DNA from: Saccoglossus kowalevskii
Lineage: Eukaryota > Hemichordata > Enteropneusta > Harrimaniidae
Length of the DNA stretch: 15,835 nt
Direction: 5' to 3'
NCBI RefSeq assembly: GCF_000003605.2
Contig: NW_003119429.1
Location: 453,355 to 469,189, forward strand
Shown: positions 1-7,636 of the stretch, piece by piece
Numbering within the stretch: the stretch's first letter is position 1
How the letters are laid out: every line of letters starts with the position of its first letter
Position numbers and translations under genes: made by a program
Notes under the pieces: generated by a model
What the model was told of the DNA's origin: nothing
Databases searched by the model: none
Seen by the model: only the letters and a program-made list of their open reading frames with translations

Positions 1-401
1 TGATTTTTGAGATATTGAAGGAAACATTGAAAACATAATTACTATGCAAATGAGCTATTTATTATGCACTAATTTCAACCTAAAACTAAACAGGTTAATT
101 ATTATGTAAATAAAAACTAATAAGGTTTGTGCACTGTTTCCTGGATGCAGTGCAATGATTTTTGAGATATTGAAGGAAACATTGAAAACATAATTACTAT
201 GCAAATGAGCTATTTATTATGCACTAATTTCAACCTAAAACTAAACAGGTTAATTATTATGTAAATAAAAACTAATAAGGTTTGTGCACTGTTCCTGGAT
301 GCAGTGCAATGATTTTTGAGATATTGATGGAAACATTGAAAATGTAATTACTAAGCAAATGAGCTAATTATTATGCACTAATTTCAACCTAAAACTAAAC
401 A
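1..401. repeat. Tandem repeat, ~155-bp unit, at least 2.6 copies
   Basis: Copies start at 1, 156 and 310. The first two are identical by eye except for one T lost in the second (TTTCC to TTCC), so that duplication is recent. The third stops near 401 and carries several substitutions. The array may continue upstream of the window. Each unit holds a POU-octamer-like ATGCAAAT (AAGCAAAT in copy 3). Each full unit ends in a 7-bp inverted repeat, TGCACTG/CAGTGCA (130-136 with 148-154; 285-291 with 302-308). A core of ~155-bp tandem units followed by a microsatellite matches the architecture known for bivalve pearl elements and Helentron-associated (HINE/DINE-1-like) elements. That family assignment is inference. 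Confidence 0.9.
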
Positions 402-495
402 GATCTCTGTCCAAGCACATCTATGTACCAAGTTTCACTGAAATGTGATGACTAGGACATAGTTATACTGGAACACACATACATACAGAAAGACA

Positions 496-533
<38 letters not shown>

Positions 534-620
534 TACATACATACATACATACATACATACATACATACAGGATAAATGCAAAAACTCCCATAGTGTGCTT
601 TGCACATGGCAGTCGGCAAG
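402..620 (+). mobile_element. Right flank of tandem-core element, with microsatellite and hairpin
   Basis: A unique ~85-bp segment after the tandem core leads into microsatellites and then a hairpin at 588-609. The hairpin has arms TGTGC/GCACA around a TTT loop, extended by CCA/TGG across a small bulge. Tandem core, flank, microsatellite and terminal hairpin in this order suggest the 3' end of a non-autonomous rolling-circle-like element. The 5' end lies outside the window, so the family cannot be proved. Confidence 0.45.
485..569. repeat. Compound microsatellite (ACAG)/(AC)n/(ACAT)n
   Basis: Imperfect ACAG-type units are followed by an uninterrupted AC dinucleotide tract (about 497-527) and then an ACAT tetranucleotide tract (about 531-569). 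This is read directly from the sequence. It is probably length-polymorphic. Confidence 0.97.
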
Positions 621-649
621 TCATTGAGTTACCTTAAACAATTTTCTTT

Positions 650-770
650 GAACCAGCTACAAAATAACCAGAACCAGCTACAAAATAACCAGAACCAGCT
701 ACAAAATAACCAGAACCAGCTACAAAATAATTAGAACCAGCTACAAAATAACCAACCAGCTACAAAATAT
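650..770. repeat. 21-bp minisatellite, six copies
   Basis: The unit GAACCAGCTACAAAATAACC plus A begins at 650, 671, 692, 713 and 734, and a sixth copy lacking its first two bases begins at 755. The spacing is exactly 21 bp. One unit has TT for CC. The period is a multiple of three, but the forward frame contains TAA in every unit, so it does not code on the plus strand. No flanking gene explains it. Confidence 0.95.
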
Positions 771-1422
771 CCCCAAATATCTGAAAATTCCTTTGTCAAA
801 ACTGTGTTAGCAGCAGCCACCGGTAACCAGAAATTATAACAGACTATCATGCTTATTATAAGTTCAATATCACTGAACAGAACAAACAAAACATTCTGCA
901 ATTTCTTTTTACTGTTTGTCGATCAGTGTTTCATAATACATGAACAAACATTACATTGTAACACGATGGAAAAAACGACTTTGGAATAAGCCGGGATTTG
1001 AGTATGTTGGCTTATCTTACATATGATCAATGTATGTACTTCAGAGAAAAAGCTTGAGTGCTCTTTTTTCATAAGATTAGATTAGAAAATCTGGCATTCT
1101 GATAATTTTTTTTCATTTGGGAGAAGATTTTATTTTTCAATTTTAATAATAATGACTGTTCAAAATGATTATTTAATTTAACTCTTATATTTAGTTTATG
1201 CTTTTGATTTACCTCAGATATTTCCAAATTTGTGAAAAATGTTAGAATTTTCTTCTTTTCTTTATTCACTCACAAAAATATTCTATGATAATGTATTATT
1301 GTATCTGGCAATATGAATGCACGGTTAAAAACTAAAATATTGTTTATTTTGATTGATTATGGTTACTGTGCTGAAATTGTCAAGCCAAACATGCATTTCC
1401 TAGAAGGGCAAGTAATCTAAAA
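771..1422. other. AT-rich stretch without a recognisable gene
   Basis: No convincing reading frame, RNA gene or repeat is seen. The 66-codon minus-strand frame at 1069-1269 is Lys/Asn-rich low-complexity translation of AT-rich DNA and has no recognisable domain. Confidence 0.6.
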
Positions 1423-1624
1423 TACTGTAAAATACTTTAATTTAGCTGCAATTAATTTTTGCTGACAAGACTTTTCAAGTGTTTTGTATAGAATTTATTT
1501 TCACTGATTTTTGAGAAGTTGAATGTAAAATATAGGAAAAAAGGTATATTCGCTGGATTTTATTTTCACTGAATCATTACTTCAGCAAAATTAATTCCAA
1601 GCGAAAATAAAGTATTTTACAGTA
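1423..1624. mobile_element. MITE family 1, copy 1 (202 bp)
   Basis: The ends are a perfect 16-bp inverted repeat: TACTGTAAAATACTTT at 1423-1438 and its reverse complement at 1609-1624. The similarity continues imperfectly to about 43 bp per arm (AATTTAGCTG..AATTAATTTT against ATTTTCGCTTGG..AATTAATTTT). If the outer TA pairs are target duplications, this would fit a Tc1/mariner-type non-autonomous element. That superfamily call is inference. A second copy lies at 7505-7636. There is no coding capacity. Confidence 0.8.
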
Positions 1625-2412
1625 TGCAAATTTGTTGTCAAACTGCAGTTTAACTCTCGGCATGTATACATTGCATGTCTGATAAAGGCGATTATTTCAA
1701 ACTTTCACAAAGTAACCGACGAGCACACACTTATCGTGTGATTTAAATAGGATTTTCATCCCATGTTCTGCCTTTATTTATTATTTACTTTAGCATACAT
1801 TGAGATTCCGTAATAACATATTAAAAATTTGTAAGTCGGAATTGCACTGATTTTTTTTCACACAGAGGTCAGAGGAATTGTAATTGCACTGAAAATCAAT
1901 TTGGCTTGTGAAATGCATATTTCATTATTAGTACGCACTTTACGATAGGACAGGACAACATGCATACAAATTTGTCCACACGAGATGAATAATACAATGT
2001 TAACTCACATTAACTCAGACATACAAACATAGTACAACCACCTAAGGTTGATCAATACAATTTCTCAAACGTAGATGAAGTGGACATGTAGGAGTTTTCA
2101 TGCTGCATGCACACAATATATCACCCATGTATTATTATGGAGCAAACGACTAAAACTGCAAAATACATGTATTGTTGTGTTCACATTCTTCCTTTTAGTA
2201 TTTAAATATACAATGTAGTTCTAAATCGACACTGTTTCATTATCTTACGGTAAGTTTCAAAAACTTGCAAAGCAATTTTCTAATAAACAGATCATGTTTT
2301 ACTTTGCACACAGAGAGTTCATCTATTAACTCAATAATCTGCATAAAGTATTATCATAAAAAAAAAATTTGGTTTGTGATTTTTTTTTTTTTTTTTTTTA
2401 CATATGACCTTG
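1625..2412. other. AT-rich stretch without a recognisable gene
   Basis: It contains an 11-bp direct repeat AATTGCACTGA (1840-1850 and 1882-1892) and a 20-T homopolymer at 2380-2399. The 72-codon frame at 2265-2483 is mostly poly-Phe from that T run and is not a gene. Confidence 0.6.
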
Positions 2413-2600
2413 TACACTGTAAAGGGGTTAATTATTCACTGGGTTTTAATTTTGCTTATTTTGCTGACCGGAAAATGCGCTAAATTAAAACCCAGCATAA
2501 AACACATTATCTAAATGATAAAACTGTGAATCTAAAACCCACTGAATATGCCTTAAATGGTAAATCAGCAAAATTTAAAACCCAGTGAAAATCTTTTTAT
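2413..2600. mobile_element. MITE family 2, foldback element (~190 bp)
   Basis: CACTGGGTTTTAATTTTGC at 2437-2455 is mirrored by GCAAAATTTAAAACCCAGTG at 2568-2587, differing by one base of length. The surrounding sequence also pairs loosely (TTTTGCTGACC against GGTAAATCAGCAAAA). The interior holds further CCCA-type half-repeats (AAAACCCAGC, AAAACCCACTG). The left side begins with ACTGTAAA, resembling the tip of MITE family 1, but the right outer tip is decayed. It is a short non-autonomous element with no coding capacity. Confidence 0.65.
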
Positions 2601-3052
2601 AAAAAACAGAAAAAATTCCAAAGACTTTAATGAAACTGTATTGGGCCAGGTTAATACATGCCTTTGAAGTACCTGTGTCATCAGCCTTTTTATATCATTA
2701 TGCATCTTTGAGAAATTTCAATTTTAATCAGCTTGTTTAGTAAATTTTTCATTTTATATGCATGAAGTAAGCCATTAACTTTATGTATTATCTCAATTCA
2801 ACTACACTGACAGTATGCAGTTATAAGGCAACTTAACGAGATTGAGATTGCAGACGGGGGTAATGGAAAATTAACTGCAGAATATGAAATTAAGAAAGCT
2901 TCTTAAATTAAGTTAGATTTGTAAACAATGAATGTTTTAGAAGCTTTTCTCTTTCTTTGCAGGTCAGTTGTCTGTACTTTCAAAATAAAATGTGTGGTAA
3001 GGTGAGGCCCAGTGTACCCTCCAACATAATGTGGTTTGCAATTTGTGTGAGT

Positions 3053-3760
3053 AAAAAGTCATTGTTAATGAAATAGTCCCTGTTGGAATTAAGGGAAATA
3101 TTATTCATGCCAAAAATAAAGTATTAATATGGACCAAAAGCATAGTTAATAATTTAGAGTGAATAATTGGCTGGTCTAATCAACAGAAATTAGATGGATT
3201 AAATGAGTCCTCCAAAATCATAATATATGATCTAAAATTAAATAGGATATCATGCTATTCATGTATTTTATGTATACAAACTGAATTTCATTTGTCCAGA
3301 CTCATGTACAGAGATATAAAACCTGAAATGAATCATCATGTACATGTATCTCAACATGTATAATGTTTGTATCAAATTTGAATGAAAATCAACTAATCCT
3401 GCTCAACATAAACCATGTTTTCAAAAGAACAGGATGGCTGCCAGTCGGCCATCTTTGATCCAATTGTGAAACGAAACATCATAGATATGTTTCCTAACAT
3501 GTATAATGTATATACCAAAAACTGACAAAGCACACATAAGATACTACATTTTTCAAAAAACAAAATGGCTGCCAGTCAGCCATCTCGAATTGAATCAGTA
3601 AACCACTACTTGTGCATATGTCCCAGATAAAGTATTAAACACATGCAAAGAAGATCCAGATTTGGTCAACAGGTTCTAAAATATGACTCCGGAAGGACAG
3701 ACGGTCGAAGACTAAATTTTAAGTCCCTGTTTTGAACTTCGATCAAATGGGGACTAAAAA
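3053..3760 (+). mobile_element. Tandem-core element A (Helentron/HINE-like, non-autonomous)
   Basis: The element ends in a hairpin at 3722-3755, with arms AGTCCC/GGGGACT extended inward by G-T pairs and TTT/AAA, followed by TAAAAA. The motif AGTCCCTGTT of the hairpin's left arm recurs at 3075-3084 near the proposed 5' end. Between them lie two diverged core units, 131-143 bp apart. They are marked by AACATGTATAATGT (3353 and 3496) and by a small hairpin ATGGCTG..CAGCCAT-type (3434 and 3565). A 5' subterminal motif repeated in a 3' hairpin, with a tandem core, is known from DINE-1/HINE elements. The exact start is inferred by comparison with element B. It has no ORF. Confidence 0.55.
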
Positions 3761-4595
3761 CAAGCAGCATGTTGGCTGAGATAGCTCCGCTGTTAGCAAT
3801 GTACATTTCAATTAAAGAACAGAAGATAACATTAGAAAATGAACAGTATGTAGACTTGCTGTTTTCAACAAGAATTTAAAAATATCACTTTTCACCAAAA
3901 ATTACAAAAATAATCATCAAAATTAGATAATTGAAGATATCACCACGAAATGAACAAATCTGAGAGAGGTCCACATGTAATACCTATATATGTAATATCA
4001 AAGCAATTGGACTTGTGGTTTTTAACAAGAAGTAAAAAATATCACTTTTTACCAAAAATTACAAGAATATTCACCAAAATTAGAGAATTAAAGATATCAT
4101 TACAAAATGAACAAATCTGAGAGAGGTCCACATGTAGTACCTATGTATGTAATATCAAAGCAATTGGACTTGCGGTTTTCAACAAGAAGTCGAAAATATC
4201 ACTAATTACCAAATATGACAAAAATATTCACCAAAATTAGAGAATTGAAGATATCATCATGAAATGAACAAATCTAAGAGAGGTCCACATGTAGTACCTA
4301 TATATGTGATATCAAAGCAATTGGACTTGCGGTTTTCAACAAGAAGTCGAAAATATCACTTATTACCAAATATGACAAAAATATTCACCAAAATTAGAGA
4401 ATTGAAGATATCATCATGAAATGAACAAATCTGAGAGAGGTCTACCCAAGGTACATATACACCAAGTATCAAAGCATTCAGGCTTGTAGTTTTCAACAAG
4501 AATTCGAAAAAGTAAATCATTGACACGGACAACGACGACGGACAATCACTCATATGATAAGCTCCGCTCGACAAAGTTGACAGCGGAGTTAAAAA
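3761..4595 (+). mobile_element. Tandem-core element B (Helentron/HINE-like, non-autonomous)
   Basis: The element starts with CAAGCAGCAT and ends with a hairpin: AGCTCCGCT at 4560-4568 pairs with AGCGGAGTT at 4582-4590 (nine pairs, one G-T), followed by AAAAA. AGCTCCGCT also occurs at 3783-3791, about 22 bp from the 5' tip. The interior is a 157-bp tandem array. It abuts element A and has the same plan. Its first ~30 bases resemble A's proposed 5' end (CAT.GTT..TGARATAG). A truncated relative lies at 9193-9400. The 97-codon minus-strand frame over 4356-4649 is a chance reading of the repeat and is not a gene. Confidence 0.65.
3841..4500. repeat. 157-bp tandem array inside element B
   Basis: GAACAAATCT starts at 3952, 4109, 4266 and 4423, exactly 157 bp apart each time. 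A partial unit precedes the first and the last is cut off by the 3' end. The middle units at 4109 and 4266 are the most alike. The first full unit and the outer partial ones are more diverged, as expected if the array grew from its centre. Confidence 0.93.
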
Positions 4596-5030
4596 TAGAA
4601 ATTTGAGTGAGTCAATTTGAATTTTAATGATGCATACTAGAGTTAACACAGAAATAGTAATTCATGCTACATGAAGTACGGGCTGAGAGTTAAGCTAATC
4701 TCATATGTCTGCATATGTGATAGACCCAATTGCACAAGGAACACATAAACTGTGATGGCAGTACAGTAACTAGGAAGGTATACATGTACACGTTACTTCT
4801 ACGGTTAAAAGACAATACCAAAGCAAATACAGAAAGTGCAGATTGCAGAATAACAGGAAGTATCACAGAGTCTCATCTTTGGTTAATTTTTTCTCGAGAA
4901 CAATATCTCTCGATGTGCTTGCGTTTATCATGTTTATCTTGTCATGTCAGAAATGGCATAACGAAGAGAATAGTTATGAATATAACTATAGTAAATCTTC
5001 CAAAAGAACATGGAATACAATGGTGTTTTG
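4596..5030. other. Stretch without a supported gene
   Basis: An open frame of about 113 codons runs from 4730 to 5071 but begins with TTG. It shows no recognisable domain and overlaps a second frame of similar quality, so it is not called as a gene. No RNA or repeat is seen before the hairpin pair at 5033. Confidence 0.5.
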
Positions 5031-5032
5031 GG

Positions 5033-5123
5033 CGCTTAGCCCGAGTTAAGCGTTCACGCACAATATGTTAGCCAGTCTTAAAAATGTGACAAGATTTAAT
5101 TTGTACTTAGCCTGTGCTAAGTG
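5033..5123. repeat. Duplicated 8-bp-stem hairpins, 71 bp apart
   Basis: Hairpin 1 pairs 5033-5040 with 5045-5052 (CGCTTAGC, loop CCGA, GTTAAGCG). Hairpin 2 pairs 5104-5111 with 5116-5123 (TACTTAGC, loop CTGT, GCTAAGTG). Both are followed by TTCACG. Stem length, loop length and downstream motif are the same, while stem bases differ in ways that mostly keep pairing. What the hairpins belong to is unknown. Confidence 0.75.
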
Positions 5124-5243
5124 TTCACGTATGTTTTTTAGCACAAGCTATTTGACCTTTTAGTCCATGCTGTGAATGAATGCTACTCACATTCCTAGTT
5201 TCATTTTGCCAGTTTTTGGGTAGAGTACAATAGTTGAGTTACT

Positions 5244-5259
5244 CCCCCCCCCCCCCCCC
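5244..5259. repeat. C homopolymer (16 C)
   Basis: This is an uninterrupted run of 16 C, unusual in such AT-rich sequence. The length may be affected by sequencing or assembly error. Confidence 0.9.
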
Positions 5260-5599
5260 ACCGCATGCTTTTTCTAGCTTGTTCTGAGGGGTGATGTTTA
5301 GCATATCTCCATGCAGAATCTAATGAGTTTAATACCAGTGGAAGAATACTGTTACTTACCAATTTTGATTTTTTAAAATATGCTTCTTTGATAATATCTC
5401 TGCTAGAATTTTTGGAAATGCCTAAAACATCATAATGATTCTGTAAAGTTGTTCTAATGGCAATAAAAACAAAGAAAACATTATGACTTGAGATTATTAA
5501 TTATTTAAAGCAAGGGAGTCATCACCTGCACATGCATCAGATAGCCATATAGCGTGTCATTGTTTACAAACAAGCATTTACTCATGAGCCTTTGTGTTT

Positions 5600-5712
5600 T
5601 TAGCGCATGATATCGTCACTTGGGACTCAATTCCCGCACGCGCACATGTGACGACCTTCCCGCTTTAAGATGTTCATTCGATGGTTAAGATTGTTTCGTT
5701 TTTTTACCGCAG
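5600..5712 (+). promoter_or_regulatory. GC-richer patch with promoter-like motifs and a splice-acceptor-like end
   Basis: The patch has two TTCCCGC motifs (E2F-like), GCACGCGCAC (NRF1-like), ACATGTGA (E-box-like) and TGACG within about 60 bp. It ends in a pyrimidine-rich tract and CAG at 5710-5712 that looks like a 3' splice site. A FOX-like palindrome TGTTTACAAACA lies just upstream at 5561-5572. Motif matches alone are weak evidence; the local rise in CpG over the background is the reason for listing it. Confidence 0.2.
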
Positions 5713-5877
5713 TACCTCTATTATAAGCACACCTTTAATTTCAAATACATGCAAGACCATATAAAGTTGCGTTTTGGGAAGTTGAAATTTGGCATGACAC
5801 ATGATTGTAATGGAGGAAATACAGCATACAGTACATGCCCTATGAACAGCAGATGCTCTTACATGAATGACAGAGAG
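5713..5877 (+). CDS. Possible 165-bp internal exon, cysteine-bearing
   Basis: After the acceptor-like CAG at 5710-5712, the frame starting at 5713 is open for 55 codons to a donor-like GAG|GTGTGT at 5877/5878. It continues open past the donor to TAA at 5965. The translated end, HDCNGGNTAYSTCPMNSRCS, followed by a further cysteine seven codons on, loosely recalls an EGF-like cysteine spacing. I do not recognise a family. No neighbouring exon is visible, so it may be an isolated exon, a relic or chance. An overlapping minus-strand frame of similar length argues for caution. Confidence 0.18.
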
Positions 5878-6131
5878 GTGTGTCTGGTCAAAATAAGTCA
5901 GATGATTCAGTATACTATACATACAATTTTTGGTTTGTGTGAACTTCCTTTAGAGATGCGTTTATAATAGAGATTATTGTACATAGATATAGAATGATGG
6001 AGAAATGGGGAATACATACTATATACCAGAAGATGTGTACTCATAGATACACATGTAATATGATGGAAAAAGAGCGAATACATATGAATCATATGTAATT
6101 GATGGAGGTAGATTGACCCTAAAATCGGTTC

Positions 6132-6450
6132 AAAATTTAAATTCAATCTGCTTTTTTTTTTTGTGTTCCATGAAAAGAATGGCTATCAGTCGGCCATCTT
6201 GAATCTGAAATTTAATAAAAATCACAGATTTTGCTTGCTGGTCAAATGAAATCAGGTGGTGTTTATGAAAATTAAAAAAATTTAATTTAATTGATTTTTC
6301 AGAAAAAAAAAACCTTAAAAAAAATAAAATTCAAAATGAACACTCTAGAATGTACTGACGTCATGCAGTTTCCGGCACAATTTTCTCACCAAATTCAGGT
6401 CACAGTAGAAGATTCTATAGTGTTGTATCATATTTGCATGACCTAACTTC
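6132..6450. repeat. Dispersed repeat family X, copy 1
   Basis: It aligns by eye along about 320 bp with 9806-10147. Shared landmarks in order are AAATTYRAATTCAAT, CAGTYGGCCATYTT, AATCTGAAATT, AAATCAGGTGGTGTTTATG, GAACACTCTAGAA, CAGTTTCCGGCACAA, AGGTCACAG.AGAAGATTCTA and GTGTTGTATCATATTT. Near 6180 it carries an ATGGCT..CAGTCGGCCATCTT motif also seen in the core units of element A, so it may be a relative of that family. No ORF is present. Confidence 0.8.
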
Positions 6451-7504
6451 ACAATAAATAAATCGGTAAATCAGACATGTTCACTCGCAGCCTTACAAAA
6501 AAGCTAAGTATTCTGAGTAGCCAGTGTATAAAATGATAATGGCACTGTAATCTTGGCTATTGACCTGTTTTTATTGTTTCATTTTATGCTTTTCTCCCTG
6601 CTTTGTTCCCTGCTGATATATAAAATTAAAATTAACAGAGATAATGTAGTTTTGAAGCTATATGGATATTTTTATTACTTGCATGTAAATATTAATTGCC
6701 TCCCATAGTATGATAAGTTATCCCCATTGTAGCGTTGGATAGCCTCAACGTATTTGTGACAGAGAGGGCCATCACATACATTACTCATTCAATTCACGGA
6801 GTAGTAGTTGACAGATTGTTTATTTACATTCAAAGGGGAACCTGTCGGTCCCTGGGATTATCATGGGACACTACTGTCTAGTTTATTTTTTTATTTGTCT
6901 TTGTGCAATATAAAATGTACATGTACTTATTAAGAGACTTTAATAGGCTCACGTACCTTGAGATTGAGATGTGTCGCAAACTGTAAGCTAATCTCGGATG
7001 CGGACATCGTAAATACAATGACGAAATCTCTCTAAATGCAATCATACTTCGTACCTGCGAAGGTAAAATAATAACATGTGAAATTTTAAAACACAAAATA
7101 TATACAATTGAGACAATCAAACCTTGGAGGGGTGCTAAGAAGTGGAAGAGTAGTGGTATTTATTTGACTGCGATGAGCTCCAAACGTGTCAAACGTGCAA
7201 TTACTTTTGCACCACACAGAGAGTGCTCTGTAACTGGCAATATTATTTCTGGATTATAGTAGCAAGATAAAGGTAAACGCAGGGTTGCGTGTCTATTAAT
7301 TCCATCCCTAATTTAACGACACCTGCTTATCATCTTGAATGTGATTTATGATGCATTGTACTTCTGTCATGTTCAATGTCTCTTTTGTCTCGCAAAGAAG
7401 GAAGCCTACTTTTTCTAATCATAAATACTCACAAAAATTGCATGAATTCTCAATTTTAATTAATCTCCCACTGGCAACAGCATATTCAATGTGAACTGAA
7501 TTAT
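6451..7504. other. AT-rich stretch without a recognisable gene
   Basis: Only short frames occur, and none resembles a known domain. The 80-codon minus-strand frame at 6878-7120 has no supporting feature. A short inverted repeat GTCCC..GGGAC near 6850-6870 is within chance expectation. Confidence 0.6.
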
Positions 7505-7636
7505 TACTATAAAATACTTTATTTTAGCTTGAATTAATTTTGAAAAGTTGAATGTAAAATATAGGAAAAAGGGTATATTCACTAGATTTTATTTTCATTG
7601 AATCATTCCTCCAGCGAAAATAATGTATTTTACAGT
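7505..7636. mobile_element. MITE family 1, copy 2 (internally deleted)
   Basis: The left end TACTATAAAATACTTTATTT and the right end GTATTTTACAGT match the arms of copy 1. The core shares AAGTTGAATGTAAAATATAG, the following GGTATATTC, TTTTATTTT and GAATCATT. About 55-70 bp present in copy 1 between the left arm and AAGTTGAATG are missing here. The tips are more decayed than in copy 1. Confidence 0.8.

Noticed and set aside
485-770. CRISPR-like array in the regularly spaced repeats
   Set aside because: The repeats are directly adjacent with no unique spacers; they are a microsatellite and a minisatellite in animal-type DNA.
2265-2483. 72-codon plus-strand frame with a hydrophobic stretch
   Set aside because: The poly-Phe segment comes from a 20-T homopolymer and the end lies inside a MITE.
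4356-4649. 97-codon minus-strand frame
   Set aside because: It is a translation of the 157-bp tandem repeat and the terminal hairpin of element B; it does not persist as a conserved frame through the units.
4730-5071. 113-codon open frame, among the longest in the window
   Set aside because: It starts with TTG, has no recognisable domain, overlaps another frame of similar length and runs into the hairpin pair. No codon or splice evidence supports it.
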